Source of the DNA: Roseococcus suduntuyensis
Lineage (GTDB): Bacteria > Pseudomonadota > Alphaproteobacteria > Acetobacterales > Acetobacteraceae
NCBI RefSeq assembly: GCF_014196305.1
Contig: NZ_JACIDJ010000001.1
Coordinates: forward strand, 275,683 to 339,682
Direction: 5' to 3'
Length of the DNA stretch: 64,000 nucleotides
The notes under the pieces are model-generated. The model was not told the DNA's origin. It did not search any database and saw only the letters and a program-made list of their open reading frames with translations. How positions within the stretch are numbered: the stretch's first letter is position 1; every line of letters begins with the position of its first letter. The position numbers and the translations under genes were made by a program. This document shows, in pieces, positions 36,451-46,879 of this stretch.

Positions 36451-37224
36451 TCAGAACGCCATGGACAGGCTGCCATAGGCGCGCGCGCCGCAGACATCCT
36501 GCCCGCCCGTGGCCGTGGGAAAGCAGCGGCCCGTCGAGATCGAGGACTGGTAGTAGGCCACCGTCGCCGTCACCGTGCCCACGTTGGGGATCACGAAGGG
36601 CCGGCTGAGGCCGATGGACCACCAGGCGTAGTCGGGCGCGGCGAAGACCGCGTTGCGCTCGATCCATTGGTGACCGACGCGGCCCGCCACCGTCACGTCC
36701 CAGATGCCGGTGGCGTAGTCCACGCCGCCCTGCAGGTGGAAAGCCTGGCCCGAGGTGCCGAAGAAATCCGGCGAGGCATGGAAGGCGGCGGAGAGGGTCA
36801 CGGGACCGATCTCCCGCTTCGCCATGATGTAGCCTTCCCAGAAGTCGAGCCGCGCGATGCCGCCGGCCGGCGCGGTGTAGCCAGGGTAGAGGTAGCCGAT
36901 CACGCCCACGTCGAACTTCGTGTCGAAGGCGGTGAAGCGGAAGCCGCCATAGACATCCACCTCCTGCCGCGCGTCGGTGCCGAGGAAGCGGACATTGGAG
37001 ATGAAGGTGCCGACATAGAGGCCGGAGGAATGCTCGATCTCGGCGCCGGCCTGGTAGGCCATGCGCGAGCGCGTCTGGCTCAGGCCGCGGAAGAGGTAGT
37101 CGCTGGCGAAGGTGCCGGTGACCGTGGCGGTGAGACCCGTTTCGCCGAGCTGGATCTGGGCCTGCGCGGGCGCGGCGGCGGAGACGGCGCCGGCCGCGAA
37201 GAGGGCCAGGAGAAGCTTTCGCAT
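36451..37224 (-). CDS. TorF family putative porin
   Basis: A 257-residue outer-membrane barrel of the TorF/Gcw_chp family. The signal peptide is MRKLLLALFAAGAVSAAAPAQAQ; the family signature follows as TVTGTFASDYLFRGLSQTRSR, then YVGTFISNVRF, VDVYGGFRF and a C-terminal SLSMAF ending in Phe. A Cys pair (GRCFPT..QDVCG) lies in the last loop. The ATG at 37224 is chosen because it opens the signal peptide. Members occur widely in proteobacteria; their transport role is poorly known. It stands alone with a hairpin downstream. Confidence 0.88.
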   Translation of the reverse strand: MRKLLLALFAAGAVSAAAPAQAQIQLGETGLTATVTGTFASDYLFRGLSQTRSRMAYQAGAEIEHSSGLYVGTFISNVRFLGTDARQEVDVYGGFRFTAFDTKFDVGVIGYLYPGYTAPAGGIARLDFWEGYIMAKREIGPVTLSAAFHASPDFFGTSGQAFHLQGGVDYATGIWDVTVAGRVGHQWIERNAVFAAPDYAWWSIGLSRPFVIPNVGTVTATVAYYQSSISTGRCFPTATGGQDVCGARAYGSLSMAF

Positions 37225-37383
37225 GGAGTTTGCCTTTCGCCGGGCATGTGTCGCTACAACGCAACAATCAGGCACGACGTTCGGCAACAAAACAAGCAAA
37301 CGGAACCCCAAGTAGGGTAAAATTCTGCTCATGCATGGAAAATGCCCACGAAGCAGGCACAAAGATTGAGCAGATTGCCGCGC

Positions 37384-37593
37384 TTAGACCTTGAGGTCGA
37401 GCAGCGAGCCGCGCGGCCCCGGCTTCACGGGCTGGGGCGGCACGGCCTCCAGCCGTCGCTCGGCCACCGGCTCGGGGCGGGCGGCGCGCTCGGCGGCCGC
37501 GGTTTCGGGCGGTCGCGTCCCCTGCGGGGCCAGCGCCGGGCGGTTGCGAACGACCTCCTGGGTGAAGGCCGCGAGGGAGTTGGTGGTGATCAT
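37384..37593 (-). CDS. Small hypothetical protein
   Basis: A 69-residue polypeptide starting MITTNSLAAFTQEVV, followed by a Pro/Ala/Arg-rich middle and the C-terminus PRGSLLDLKV. It has no signal peptide, TM segment or Cys. Hydrophobic ends flanking a disordered centre look deliberate, so I consider it a real small gene. It lies downstream of pgk on the same strand, 160 bases away. No function can be proposed. Confidence 0.5.
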   Translation of the reverse strand: MITTNSLAAFTQEVVRNRPALAPQGTRPPETAAAERAARPEPVAERRLEAVPPQPVKPGPRGSLLDLKV

Positions 37594-37752
37594 GCGCGCC
37601 ACTGTCCACCGAAGCCGTGAAGATCCGGTTAATGGGCGGGGCGCTTGATGGCCCCCAAGGCCGGCGATGAGGCGATTGATCCGCATGGACGCAGCTTGCC
37701 GCGCCCACGCGTTAACCTTCTAGCAACTTATAGCTGTAGTGTTGATAAAATC

Positions 37753-38946
37753 TTAACGGGTCTCAAGCGCCGCAACGCCCGGCAGGGTCTTGCCCTCCAG
37801 CCATTCCAGGAAGGCGCCGCCGGCGGCGGAGACATAGCTCATCCGCTCGTTCACGCCGGCGTGGCGCAGCGCCGAGACGGTGTCGCCGCCGCCGCCCACG
37901 CTGCGCAGCGTGCCCGCCTCGGTCAGCCGCGCGGCTTCCTGCGCCACGGCCACCGTCGCCGCGTCGAAGGGGGCGATTTCAAAGGCGCCGAAGGGGCCGT
38001 TCCAGACCAGGGTGCGCGCGGTGGCGAGCTTGGCCTTCACCGCTTCCACCGTGGCGGGGCCCACATCCAGCGCCATCATCCCCTCGGGCACATCGTCCAG
38101 ACCCACCACGCGGTTGGGCGAATGGGCGGCGAAGCCCTCGGCCACCACGAGGTCGAGCGGCAGCATGATCTCGCAGCCGGCGGCCTTGGCCTGTTCCAGG
38201 ATGGAGCGCGCGGTGTCGTGCATCTCCGCCTCCTGCAAGGATTTGCCCACGCCATGGCCCTGCGCGGCCAGGAAGGTGTTGGCCATGGCGCCGCCGATCA
38301 CCAGCACGTCCACGCGGCGGCTCATGTTGCCCAGCAGGTCGAGCTTGGTGCTCACCTTGGCGCCGCCGACAATGGCCAGCACGGGGCGCTGCGGGTTGCC
38401 GAGCGCGGCGTCCAGCGCCTCCAGCTCCGCCTGCATCAGGCGGCCGGCATAGGCGGGGAGGAGCTTCGCCACGCCCTCGGTGCTGGAATGGGCGCGGTGG
38501 GCGGCGCTGAAGGCGTCGTTCACATAGGCGTCGGCCAGCTTGGCCATGCCGGCGGCCAGCGCCGGGTCGTTCTTCTCCTCACCGGCATGGTAGCGGGTGT
38601 TTTCCAGCAGGAGGATGTCGCCGTCCTTCAGCCCGGCGGCGGCGGCCTCGGCCTCGGCGCCGATGCAGTCGTCCACGAAGCCGACCTCGCGGCCCAGCGT
38701 GGTGGCCAGCGCCGCCTGCATGGGCTTGAGCGACATCTCGGGCACGCGCTTGCCCTTCGGCCGGTCGAAGTGGGAGCAGATGATGACGCGCCCGCCCTTC
38801 TCCGCCAGTTCGCGGATGGTGGGCGCCAGACGCTCGATCCGCGTCATGTCGGTGATGCGGCCATCCTTGACCGGCAGGTTCAGGTCGGCGCGCAGCAGGA
38901 TGCGCTTGCCGCGCGGGTCGAGGGCATCGAGGGTGCGAAAGGACAT
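37753..38946 (-). CDS. pgk: Phosphoglycerate kinase
   Basis: Glycolytic/gluconeogenic kinase transferring phosphate between 1,3-bisphosphoglycerate and ADP. The 397-residue chain is standard. Substrate-side motifs [15 protein letters not shown] and SHFDRPKGK, the hinge [17 protein letters not shown]-side [13 protein letters not shown] and the phosphate loop [12 protein letters not shown] are all intact. The ATG at 38946 follows GGAG. It is the third gene of tkt-gap-pgk, separated from gap by a structured repeat. Confidence 0.97.
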   Translation of the reverse strand: MSFRTLDALDPRGKRILLRADLNLPVKDGRITDMTRIERLAPTIRELAEKGGRVIICSHFDRPKGKRVPEMSLKPMQAALATTLGREVGFVDDCIGAEAEAAAAGLKDGDILLLENTRYHAGEEKNDPALAAGMAKLADAYVNDAFSAAHRAHSSTEGVAKLLPAYAGRLMQAELEALDAALGNPQRPVLAIVGGAKVSTKLDLLGNMSRRVDVLVIGGAMANTFLAAQGHGVGKSLQEAEMHDTARSILEQAKAAGCEIMLPLDLVVAEGFAAHSPNRVVGLDDVPEGMMALDVGPATVEAVKAKLATARTLVWNGPFGAFEIAPFDAATVAVAQEAARLTEAGTLRSVGGGGDTVSALRHAGVNERMSYVSAAGGAFLEWLEGKTLPGVAALETR

Positions 38947-38979
38947 CACCAGCTCCACAGAACAAGAACAGCGCGCCAA

Positions 38980-39090
38980 CGAAGCATCCGGCCGCAAAGC
39001 GGCCGGCGCCGCCCACTCAACCGCGCGGCCGGCGCACCAGCCGCGCGGCGTAGCCAAGCGCGCGGAGCGCGCGCCCGGCGCTTGAGGGCA
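38980..39090 (-). repeat. Structured intergenic repeat, copy A (3' of gap)
   Basis: On the minus strand this begins two bases after the gap stop: TGCCCTCAAGCGCCGGGC, a hairpin GCGCGC-tcc-GCGCGC, GCTTGGCT, and a second hairpin GGCCGC-ttt-GCGGCC near the far end. It aligns along its length with copy B at 45177-45290. Confidence 0.75.
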
Positions 39091-39091
39091 G

Positions 39092-40111
39092 TTAAAGCTT
39101 ACCGAACAAGGCCGCCGTGTCGCTCATGCGGTTCGAGAAGCCCCACTCATTGTCGTACCAGCCCATGACGCGGACCATGCCGCCATTGTCCAGGCTCTGC
39201 GTCTGGGTGGCGTCGAAGGTGCAGGAGTGCGGGTTGGTGTTGAAGTCCACCGAGACCAGCTGCTCCGTCTCATAGGCCAAGATGCCCTTCAGCGGGCCCA
39301 TGGCCGCCTCGTGCATGGCCTGGTTTACCTGCTCCTTCGTCACGCCGGACTTGGAGAGGTTCACGTCCAGCGACACCATGGAGACGTTGGGCGTCGGCAC
39401 GCGGATGGCGGTGCCGTCCAGCTTGCCCGCCAGTTCCGGCAGAACGAGGCCCACGGCCTTGGCCGCACCCGTGCTGGTCGGGATCATGGAGACGGCGGCC
39501 GCACGGGCGCGGCGCAGGTCCTTGTGCAGCGTGTCCACCGTGTTCTGGTCGCCGGTGTAGGCGTGGATGGTCACCATGTAGCCGCGCAGCACGCCGAACT
39601 TCTCGTGCAGCACATGCACCATGGGCGCCAGGCAGTTGGTGGTGCAGGACGCGTTGGACACGATGGTCATGTCCTTGGTCAGCGTCTTGTGGTTCACGCC
39701 ATAGACGATGGTGGCGTCGGCGTCCTCGCCCGGCGCCGAGATCAGCACCTTGCGGGCACCGGCCTGGATCAGCGCGCCGGCCTTGGCCTTGCTGGTGAAG
39801 ATGCCGGTGCATTCCAGCGCCACGTCCACGCCCTGGAAGGGCACCGCGGCCGGGTCGCGCTGCGCGGACACCTTGATGGGGCCATAGGTGCGGCCATTGC
39901 GCTTGATCAGGATGCTGTCGCCCGCGACATGCACCTCGCCGTCGAAGCGGCCATGCACGCTGTCATACTTGAACAGGTGGGCATTGGCCTCGACCGAGCC
40001 GAGGTCGTTGATGGCCACGCATTCCACATCCGTCCGCCCGCTCTCGACCATGGCGCGCAGGACCAGGCGGCCGATACGACCGAACCCGTTGATGGCAACC
40101 TTCACCGGCAT
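39092..40111 (-). CDS. gap: Glyceraldehyde-3-phosphate dehydrogenase
   Basis: Oxidises/phosphorylates glyceraldehyde 3-phosphate with NAD(P). The 339-residue chain begins [15 protein letters not shown] (Rossmann motif), carries the catalytic Cys156 in SNASCTTNC, the usual His partner in [10 protein letters not shown], and ends [12 protein letters not shown]. Asp in INDLG favours NAD but is not decisive. The ATG at 40111 has GGGAG upstream. It lies 22 bases after tkt. Confidence 0.97.
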   Translation of the reverse strand: MPVKVAINGFGRIGRLVLRAMVESGRTDVECVAINDLGSVEANAHLFKYDSVHGRFDGEVHVAGDSILIKRNGRTYGPIKVSAQRDPAAVPFQGVDVALECTGIFTSKAKAGALIQAGARKVLISAPGEDADATIVYGVNHKTLTKDMTIVSNASCTTNCLAPMVHVLHEKFGVLRGYMVTIHAYTGDQNTVDTLHKDLRRARAAAVSMIPTSTGAAKAVGLVLPELAGKLDGTAIRVPTPNVSMVSLDVNLSKSGVTKEQVNQAMHEAAMGPLKGILAYETEQLVSVDFNTNPHSCTFDATQTQSLDNGGMVRVMGWYDNEWGFSNRMSDTAALFGKL

Positions 40112-40133
40112 GCGATGCACTCCCTCTCTCGAA

Positions 40134-42170
40134 TTATGACAGCAGCTTGCGGGCCGCGGCGACCACCGCGGCCGGCGTGATCCCGAAATGGGCGTAGAGC
40201 TGGTCGGCCGGGGCCGAGGCACCGAAACCCGTCATCCCCACGAAGGCCGAATTCGCCCCCAGCCAGCGATCCCAGCCGAAGGACAGCGCGGCCTCGATGC
40301 CGATGCGCGGCGCGGTGCCCAGCACCTGCTCCTGATACCCAACGTCCTGGAGGGCAAAGAGTTCCCAGCAGGGCATGGACACCACGGCGGCCTTGATGCC
40401 GGCCTCGGCCAGTTGCGCGCGGGCCTCGATCGCGAGGCTCACCTCGCTGCCGGTGGCGATCAGCGTCACGTCGCGCGCGCCCTCGGCCTCGGCCAGCACA
40501 TAGGCGCCGCGGGCGCAGCGGTTCTCGCCGGCGTCGTCGCGCAGGGCGGGCAGGTTCTGGCGGGAGAGTGCCAGCACCGAAGGCCCATCCGCGCGGCGCA
40601 CCGCCATGTCCCAGCATTCCGCCGTCTCCATGGCATCGGCCGGGCGGAAGACATGCAGGTTCGGGATGGCGCGCAGCGAGGCCAGCGTCTCGACCGGCTG
40701 GTGCGTCGGGCCGTCCTCGCCCAGGCCGATGCTGTCATGCGTCAGCACATGGATGACGCGCTGGTGCATCAGCGCCGCCAGCCGCAGCGCCGGGCGCAGA
40801 TAGTCGGCGAAGACCAGGAAGGTGCCGGAATAAGGGATGACGCCGCCGTGCAGCGCCATGCCGTTCATGGCCGACGCCATGCCGTGCTCGCGCACGCCCC
40901 AATGGATGTAGCGGCCGGCGAAGTCCCCTGGGCGCACCGCCGGGATGCCCTTCACATCGGTGTTGTTCGAGCCCGTGAGGTCCGCGCTGCCGCCCACCAT
41001 CTCGGGAATGGCCGGCACCAGCGCGCCCAGCGCCCGCTGCGAGGCCACGCGCGTGGCGATCTTGGGCTTCTCCGCCGCATGCTGGGCGCGCAGCGCGGTC
41101 AGCGCCTCGTTCCAGTTGTCGGGCAGCTTGCCGGCCATGGCGCGCTCGAAATCCGCGCGCATCGGGTGCTTGGCCAGGCGCTTCAGCCAGGAACGGCGGG
41201 TGCCGGCGGAGCGGCGCCCGGCCTCTTCCCAGCGCGCCTTCAACCCCTCGGGCACGGTGAAGGGCTCGGCATTCCAGCCCAGCGCGGACTTGGCGGCGGC
41301 GATCTCGTCACCACCCAGCGGCGCGCCATGGCTGCCCGCCGTGCCGGCCTTCTTGGGCGCGGCGAAGCCGATGATGGTGCGGCAGGCGATGATGGTGGGC
41401 TTGCTGCTGCGCGTGGCCGCGGCCATGGCGGCGGTCAGCTGCGCGTGGTCATGCCCGTCCACCCGCTTCACCGCCCAGCCATAGGCCTGGAAGCGCTTCA
41501 GCACGTCCTCGCTGAAGGACAGCGCGGTGTCGCCGTCAATGGAGATGTGGTTGTCGTCCCACAGCAGGGTCAGCTTGGACAGGCCCAGATGCCCCGCCAG
41601 CGCCAGGGCCTCGTGGCTGATGCCCTCCTGCAGGTCGCCATCCGAGCAGATGGCCCAGGTGCGGTGGTCCACCAGCGACTTGCCGAAGCGCGCGGCCAGC
41701 ATGCGCTCGGCCAGCGCCATGCCCACCGCGTTGCACACGCCCTGGCCGAGCGGGCCGGTGGTGGTCTCGATGGCCGGGTGTTCGCCGAATTCCGGGTGGC
41801 CGGCGGCGGGGGAGTGGAGCTGGCGGAAGCGCTGCAGCACCTCCATCTCCATGCCCGCATGGCCGGTCAGATGCAGCAGCGAATACAGCAGCATGGAGCC
41901 ATGGCCGGCGGACAGCACGAAGCGGTCCCGGTCGGCCCAGCGGGGGTCGGCCGCATCGTATTTCAGGAACTTGGTGAAGAGCACCGTGGCGGCATCGGCC
42001 ATGCCCATGGGCATGCCGGGGTGGCCGGACTTGGCCTTCTCCACCGCGTCCATGGCAAGGACGCGTATGGCGTCGGCCATCCGGCGCTCCTCCGTCACGG
42101 GCTGGGCCAGGATGGCCGCCTGGGCCGCGAGGGCGAGATTGGGGGCGGTGGGATCGACGATGCTGGCCAA
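40134..42170 (-). CDS. tkt: Transketolase
   Basis: Thiamine-diphosphate enzyme moving two-carbon units in the pentose phosphate (or Calvin) cycle, 678 residues. Seen: [35 protein letters not shown], the ThDP motif [15 protein letters not shown] ... [27 protein letters not shown] at the C-terminus and the pyrimidine-domain [19 protein letters not shown]. It heads the tkt-gap-pgk operon. No phosphoribulokinase or RuBisCO gene is present, so there is no sign of a Calvin operon. Confidence 0.97.
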   Translation of the reverse strand: MASIVDPTAPNLALAAQAAILAQPVTEERRMADAIRVLAMDAVEKAKSGHPGMPMGMADAATVLFTKFLKYDAADPRWADRDRFVLSAGHGSMLLYSLLHLTGHAGMEMEVLQRFRQLHSPAAGHPEFGEHPAIETTTGPLGQGVCNAVGMALAERMLAARFGKSLVDHRTWAICSDGDLQEGISHEALALAGHLGLSKLTLLWDDNHISIDGDTALSFSEDVLKRFQAYGWAVKRVDGHDHAQLTAAMAAATRSSKPTIIACRTIIGFAAPKKAGTAGSHGAPLGGDEIAAAKSALGWNAEPFTVPEGLKARWEEAGRRSAGTRRSWLKRLAKHPMRADFERAMAGKLPDNWNEALTALRAQHAAEKPKIATRVASQRALGALVPAIPEMVGGSADLTGSNNTDVKGIPAVRPGDFAGRYIHWGVREHGMASAMNGMALHGGVIPYSGTFLVFADYLRPALRLAALMHQRVIHVLTHDSIGLGEDGPTHQPVETLASLRAIPNLHVFRPADAMETAECWDMAVRRADGPSVLALSRQNLPALRDDAGENRCARGAYVLAEAEGARDVTLIATGSEVSLAIEARAQLAEAGIKAAVVSMPCWELFALQDVGYQEQVLGTAPRIGIEAALSFGWDRWLGANSAFVGMTGFGASAPADQLYAHFGITPAAVVAAARKLLS

Positions 42171-42238
42171 GGTTCGGGCTGCTCTTCAGTTTGCGGGGTT
42201 CTAGAGGGGGTGGGCGGGGTGGGCAAGTTCAGCCCGGA

Positions 42239-44428
42239 TCACAAGAATCCAACAGGGTCCACATCCACCTGCACCCGCACATTGGCCGGCACGTCCACCC
42301 GCCCCAGCCAGTCGCGCAGGATGGGCTGCACCCGCACCCCGCGCGGCGCCTTCAACAGCAGGCGGTGGCGGTGGCGGCCCCGCAGCAGGGCAAGCGGCGC
42401 CGGGGCCGGGCCCAGCACCTGCACCCCCTCGCCCTCGGGCGCGGCCAGCCCCAGGTCGCGCGCCGCGCGTTCCGCCGCCCGCGCATCCTCAGAACTCACG
42501 ATCAGCGCGGCCAGGCGGCCGAAGGGCGGCCAATGGCCGGGGGCGCGCTGGGCGGCCTCGGCGTCCAGGAAGCCCGGCAGGTCATCGGCCATCAGCGCGG
42601 CCATGACGGGGTGGTCGGGCGCGAAGCTTTGCAGCAGCACACGGCCTTGCGCCGCCTCGCGCCCCGCCCGCCCGGCCACCTGGTGCAGCAGCTGCATGGT
42701 GCGCTCCGCCGCGCGCAAATCCCCGCCGCCCAGGCCGAGATCGGCGTCCACCACCCCCACCAGGGTCAGATGCGGGAAGTGCCAGCCCTTGGCCACGATC
42801 TGCGTGCCGATGATGAGGTCCACCTCCCGCGCCTCGATCTGCCTTGCGGCCTCGGCGGCGGCGGCGGGGCCGGGGATGGTGTCGCTGGCCATGACCAGGC
42901 GGCGGGCCTCGGGGAACAGCTCCGCCACCTCCTCCTGGATGCGCTCCACCCCCGGACCGATGGGCACCAGGGAATGCTCCGCGCCGCATTCCGGGCAGGC
43001 GGGCGGCGTGGGCGCCGTGTGGCCGCAATGGTGGCAGAGCAGGCGGCGTTGCGCCCGGTGCTCCACCAGCCAGGCGGTGCAGTTGGGGCATTGCATCCGG
43101 TGGCCGCAGGTGCGGCAGAGCGTGAGCGGCGCATAGCCCCGGCGGTTGAGGAACAGCATGGCCTGTTCGCCGCGCGCCAGGGTCTCGGTGATGGCCGCGA
43201 CCAAGGGCGGGGCCAGGAAACGGCCGCGCTCGGGCGGGGTCACGCGGAGGTCCAACGCGCGGATCTCGGGCAGGCTCGCCCCGCCATGGCGCTGCGGGAG
43301 GGCAAGGCGCGCGTAGCGGCCATCCTTGGCGTTGGTGACACTCTCCAGGCTCGGCGTGGCACTGACCAGCACGCAGGCGGCCTGTTCGAGGCGCGCGCGC
43401 ACCACCGCCATGTCGCGGGCGTGGTAGATCACGCCCTCCTCCTGCTTGAAGGCGGTCTCGTGCTCCTCGTCCACCACGATCAGGCCGAGGTCGGGGAACG
43501 GCAGGAACAGCGCCGAACGTGCCCCCACCAGCACGGGCGCCGTGCCCTCCGCCACCGCGCGCCAGGTCACCCGCCGCGTGCGCGAGGTCAGTTCCGAATG
43601 CCACAGCGCGGGCGGCGCGCCGAAACGACGTTCGAACCGCGTGAGCCATTGGGTGGAGAGCGCGATTTCCGGCAGCAGCACCAGCGCCTGCCGCCCCTGC
43701 CTGAGGCATTCGGCCACGGCATCGAGATAGACCTCGGTCTTGCCGGAACCCGTCACCCCCTCCAGCAACGTCACGCCGAAGGCGTGCGCCGCCACGCCGC
43801 GCACCAGGGCTTCGGCGGCGCGGGACTGGGCCTCGGCCAGGACGGGCGGCGCGTGGCCCGGGTCGGGGCGGGGGAAGGCGGCCTGGCGCGGCATGCTGGC
43901 GGGCCGGATCAGCCCCACCGAGGCGAGGCCCCGCACCACCCCGGGCGAGACGCCCGCCCGCCGACTGATTTCCGTGCCCGGCAGGGTGGCCGTGCCCAGT
44001 GCCTCCAGCGCGCGGGCGCGGTCGGGGGTGATGCGGGCGCCCTCGGGGCGTGGCTGCACGGCGCGCCAGCCGGCCACCGCCGCCGGCTCATCCAGCGCGG
44101 AGGGGGCGGCCATGGCCATCCGCAGCACCGCCCCGGCCGGGGAAAGCGTATAGGCCGCCACCCAATCCACGAATTCCCGCAGGGGCTTGTGCATGGGAGG
44201 CGCGGGCTTGAGCGCGATCACGTCGCGCAGACGGCCCTCGGCCACGCCGCCCTCCGGCGCATCCTCCCACACCACGCCCAGCGTGGTGCGGCCGCCCAGC
44301 GGCACCTCGACGAAGCTGCCCGGCCCCGCGGGCACGTCGGCGGGCAGCCAATAGTCATAGGCCTCGGCGAGCGGCAGCGGGAGCAGGACGCGTATGCGCC
44401 TTCCGGCCTTTCTTGGGGGTGCTGCCAT
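42239..44428 (-). CDS. priA: Primosomal helicase PriA
   Basis: Restarts stalled replication forks. The 729-residue chain has the N-terminal DNA-binding domain ([18 protein letters not shown]), Walker [13 protein letters not shown], the DEEH box ([16 protein letters not shown]), the zinc cysteines [13 protein letters not shown] and CHHCGH..PACPECG, and the [18 protein letters not shown] and QVAGRAGR helicase motifs. The ATG at 44428 begins at the standard PriA N-terminus. It is divergent from the transaldolase gene. Confidence 0.96.
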   Translation of the reverse strand: MAAPPRKAGRRIRVLLPLPLAEAYDYWLPADVPAGPGSFVEVPLGGRTTLGVVWEDAPEGGVAEGRLRDVIALKPAPPMHKPLREFVDWVAAYTLSPAGAVLRMAMAAPSALDEPAAVAGWRAVQPRPEGARITPDRARALEALGTATLPGTEISRRAGVSPGVVRGLASVGLIRPASMPRQAAFPRPDPGHAPPVLAEAQSRAAEALVRGVAAHAFGVTLLEGVTGSGKTEVYLDAVAECLRQGRQALVLLPEIALSTQWLTRFERRFGAPPALWHSELTSRTRRVTWRAVAEGTAPVLVGARSALFLPFPDLGLIVVDEEHETAFKQEEGVIYHARDMAVVRARLEQAACVLVSATPSLESVTNAKDGRYARLALPQRHGGASLPEIRALDLRVTPPERGRFLAPPLVAAITETLARGEQAMLFLNRRGYAPLTLCRTCGHRMQCPNCTAWLVEHRAQRRLLCHHCGHTAPTPPACPECGAEHSLVPIGPGVERIQEEVAELFPEARRLVMASDTIPGPAAAAEAARQIEAREVDLIIGTQIVAKGWHFPHLTLVGVVDADLGLGGGDLRAAERTMQLLHQVAGRAGREAAQGRVLLQSFAPDHPVMAALMADDLPGFLDAEAAQRAPGHWPPFGRLAALIVSSEDARAAERAARDLGLAAPEGEGVQVLGPAPAPLALLRGRHRHRLLLKAPRGVRVQPILRDWLGRVDVPANVRVQVDVDPVGFL

Positions 44429-44492
44429 GGGGTATTCCCTGGGCACCGGCCCGCCCCGGGTCAAGCCCGCCGCCTCTTTGGGATATGCAACA

Positions 44493-45146
44493 ATGAAGTT
44501 CTTCGTGGACACCGCCGACGTCACGGACATCCGGGCCCTGGCCGGTTCCGGCCTGCTGGATGGCGTCACCACCAACCCCAGCCTCATCGCCAAGTCCGGC
44601 CGCAAGATGAGCGAGGTGATCGCCGAGATCTGCGACATCGTGGAAGGCCCGGTCAGCGCCGAGGTGACGGCCACCGACCACGAGACCATGCTGGCCGAGG
44701 GCCGCTACCTGCGCTCCATCGCCTCCAATGTGTGCGTGAAGGTGCCGCTGACGGAAGCGGGGCTTCGCACCTGCAAGGTGCTGTCGGACGAGGGCACGCC
44801 GGTCAACGTCACGCTCTGCTTCTCGGCCAACCAGGCGCTGCTGGCCGCCAAGGCGGGGGCCAGCTTCATCTCGCCCTTCGTGGGCCGCCTCGATGACATC
44901 GGCCAGGACGGCATGGGGCTGATCGCGGACGTGGTGCAGATCTACCGCAACTACGCCTTCAAGACCGAGGTGCTGGTCGCCTCCATCCGGCACCCGGTGC
45001 ATGTGCTGCAATCCGCGAAGCTCGGCGCCCACGTGGGCACCATGCCGCCCAGCGTGATCCGCGCCCTGTTCAAGCACCCGCTGACGGACAAGGGGCTGGA
45101 GGCCTTCCTGGCCGATTGGGCGAAGACGGGGCAGACCATTATTTGA
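44493..45146 (+). CDS. tal: Transaldolase, small TalC/Fsa type
   Basis: A 217-residue class I aldolase of the MipB/TalC/FSA group. [18 protein letters not shown] opens the chain, [13 protein letters not shown] is the family marker, and the Schiff-base Lys83 is in [38 protein letters not shown] follows. It could act as transaldolase or fructose-6-phosphate aldolase; in alphaproteobacteria transaldolase is usual. It pairs functionally with tkt on the other strand. A structured repeat and weak terminator follow the stop. Confidence 0.93.
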   Translation: MKFFVDTADVTDIRALAGSGLLDGVTTNPSLIAKSGRKMSEVIAEICDIVEGPVSAEVTATDHETMLAEGRYLRSIASNVCVKVPLTEAGLRTCKVLSDEGTPVNVTLCFSANQALLAAKAGASFISPFVGRLDDIGQDGMGLIADVVQIYRNYAFKTEVLVASIRHPVHVLQSAKLGAHVGTMPPSVIRALFKHPLTDKGLEAFLADWAKTGQTII

Positions 45147-45175
45147 CGCCCTCAAGCGCCGGGCGGAGGTTTTTT
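45147..45175 (+). terminator. Weak terminator candidate after transaldolase
   Basis: A CGCCC / GGGCG stem begins right after the stop codon and is followed within a few bases by six T. The stem overlaps a partial copy of the repeat start GCCCTCAAGCGCCGGGCG. Confidence 0.35.
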
Positions 45176-45176
45176 G

Positions 45177-45290
45177 TGCCCTCAAACGCCGGGCACCGGC
45201 TCCGCCGGCTTGGCTTCCGCGCCGCGCGCTGTTCCGCCCGGCCCGGCGGTTGGGCTGGGCGCGCCGGCCGCCTTGCGGCCGGTGGGTGGG
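45177..45290 (+). repeat. Structured intergenic repeat, copy B (3' of transaldolase)
   Basis: TGCCCTCAAACGCCGGGC, then CCGGC-tcc-GCCGG, GCTTGGCT, and the distal hairpin GGCCGC-ctt-GCGGCC. It aligns with copy A from 38980-39090 in the orientation of the upstream gene in both cases. A short partial start of the same element lies at 45149-45166. Confidence 0.75.
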
Positions 45291-45380
45291 AAAGGGGCGC
45301 TTCTCCTGTTGGGCGCTGGACTGCGGCGCCCCTGATCGCGGGGTTTCCCTGACTCCGCCGCCCCGTGCCATCATCGCGCC

Positions 45381-45935
45381 ATGACCGCCGCCCGCAAATC
45401 CGCCGCCGAGGAGGCCGCCTTCGTCGAGGCCTATCTGCGCGCCCATCCCGGCTTCCTCGCCGCGCGGCCAGGCCTCTACGCCGTCCTCACACCCCCCCGC
45501 CGCGTGCATGGCGAGGTGCTGGCCGACCACATGGCGGCGATGATCCAGGCCGGGCGGGCCGAATGGCGCCAGGTGCTGGCCGCCGGGCGCACCGGGCGCA
45601 GCTTTGCCGCCAAGGTGGCCGAGGCCGTCCTCGCCCTCATCGCCGCCACTGACCCGCGCGACTGCGTCCGCCATGAATGGCCCGCCCTGCTGGGCGTCGA
45701 GCACGCCACCCTTCTGCCCCGCCCCGCCCCCGCGCCGCTCACCCTGCGCGACCTGGCCCGCGCCGACCCCGCCTGGCATGGCGAGGCCGCGCCGCTGATC
45801 CGCCGCGAGGCGCTGCTGCGGGTGGGCGAGGCCACGCTGGTCCTTGGTGCCCGCGCCGCCGAGGACCTGCCCAACGAGCCCGAATCCCTCGACGTGCTGG
45901 CCCGCGCCCTGCACGCCACCCTGCACCGCGCATGA
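45381..45935 (+). CDS. DUF484 family protein
   Basis: A 184-residue soluble protein, GAF-like in predicted fold. The N-terminus EAAFVEAYLRAHPGFLAARPGLYAVL matches the DUF484 start (FLxxHPDFF), and the C-terminus GARAAEDLPNEPESLDVLARALH matches the family end. DUF484 genes very commonly precede xerC, as here, with an ATGA stop-start overlap. The function is not known; a link to recombinase control is inferred from the neighbourhood only. Confidence 0.85.
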   Translation: MTAARKSAAEEAAFVEAYLRAHPGFLAARPGLYAVLTPPRRVHGEVLADHMAAMIQAGRAEWRQVLAAGRTGRSFAAKVAEAVLALIAATDPRDCVRHEWPALLGVEHATLLPRPAPAPLTLRDLARADPAWHGEAAPLIRREALLRVGEATLVLGARAAEDLPNEPESLDVLARALHATLHRA

Positions 45936-46867
45936 CGGGCGAGGCCGCGCGCCAGGCTTGGCTCGACTGGCTGGCCCAGGAACGCCGCGCCAGCCCCCAC
46001 ACGGTCGAGGCCTATGGGCGCGATGTGCGTGACCTGCTGGAATTCCTGACGCGCCATCTGGGCGCAACCCCCGACCTCGCGGCGCTGTCGGCGCTGCGGC
46101 TGGCGGATTTGCGCGGCTTCCTTGCCGCCCGCGCGGCCGAGGGGGCCTCCAACGCCACCCGTGCCCGGCAACTGGCCGCCATCCGCGGTTTCCTGCGCTT
46201 CCTCTCGCGACGCGAGGGCAAGGCGCCTGTCGCGGTGGCCGGGCTGCGCGGCCCGCGCCGCAAGCCGCCCTTGCCCCGCGCCCTCTCGCCGGCGGATGCG
46301 CGCGAATTCGGCACCGGCATCGCCGCCATCCGCATGACCGAGGCCACGCCCCGCCCGCAATGGCAGGCGGCGCGGGATGCGGCGCTGTTCACCCTGCTCT
46401 ATGGCAGCGGGCTTCGCATTTCCGAGGCGCTGGGCCTTGATGTGCGCGACGCCCCCCTGCCGGGAAGCGAGACGGCGCTTCGCATCATGGGCAAGGGCGG
46501 CAAGGCGCGCATCGTCCCCGTGCTGCCCGTGGTGCGTGAGGCCATCGCCGCCTGGCTGGCGCAGCGGCCGGGCGCGGAGCCGGATGAACCCCTCTTCCTC
46601 GGCGTGCGGGGTGAGCGGCTGGATGCCGCCGTGGCGCAGAAATCCATGCGCGACTATCGCCGCCTCGCCGGCATCCCGGAACACGCCACGCCGCACGCGC
46701 TGCGGCACTCCTTCGCCACCCATCTGCTGGCGGGCGGGGCGGATTTGCGCTCCATCCAGGAATTGCTGGGCCATGCCAGCCTTTCCACCACCCAGCGCTA
46801 TACCGCCGTGGACACGGAGGGGCTTCTCGCCACCTGGCGCATGGCCCATCCCCGCGCCGATCGTTGA
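45932..46867 (+). CDS. xerC: Tyrosine recombinase XerC
   Basis: Resolves chromosome dimers at dif with XerD. The 311-residue chain has the N-terminal SAM-like domain (QERRASPHTVEAYGRD) and the catalytic set Arg162 (GSGLRISEAL), a Lys in GKGGKAR, His255/Arg258 (TPHALRHSFATH), His281 (LLGHASLSTTQRY) and nucleophile Tyr290. It overlaps DUF484 by ATGA and is followed 12 bases later by xth. Confidence 0.95.
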   Translation: MTGEAARQAWLDWLAQERRASPHTVEAYGRDVRDLLEFLTRHLGATPDLAALSALRLADLRGFLAARAAEGASNATRARQLAAIRGFLRFLSRREGKAPVAVAGLRGPRRKPPLPRALSPADAREFGTGIAAIRMTEATPRPQWQAARDAALFTLLYGSGLRISEALGLDVRDAPLPGSETALRIMGKGGKARIVPVLPVVREAIAAWLAQRPGAEPDEPLFLGVRGERLDAAVAQKSMRDYRRLAGIPEHATPHALRHSFATHLLAGGADLRSIQELLGHASLSTTQRYTAVDTEGLLATWRMAHPRADR

Positions 46868-46879
46868 AAGGCTTCCCGC

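Noticed and set aside
34303-37320. Plus-strand frame of about 1000 codons across amidotransferase, lolA and TorF-type genes
   Set aside because: Crosses several real genes in antisense and is His/Gly/Arg-rich without domains.
40188-43136. Long plus-strand frame of about 980 codons over tkt and priA
   Set aside because: Antisense shadow of tkt and priA with no protein-like features.
44429-44689. N-terminal extension of priA by 87 residues
   Set aside because: The extension overlaps the divergent transaldolase start and lacks similarity to the PriA N-terminus.
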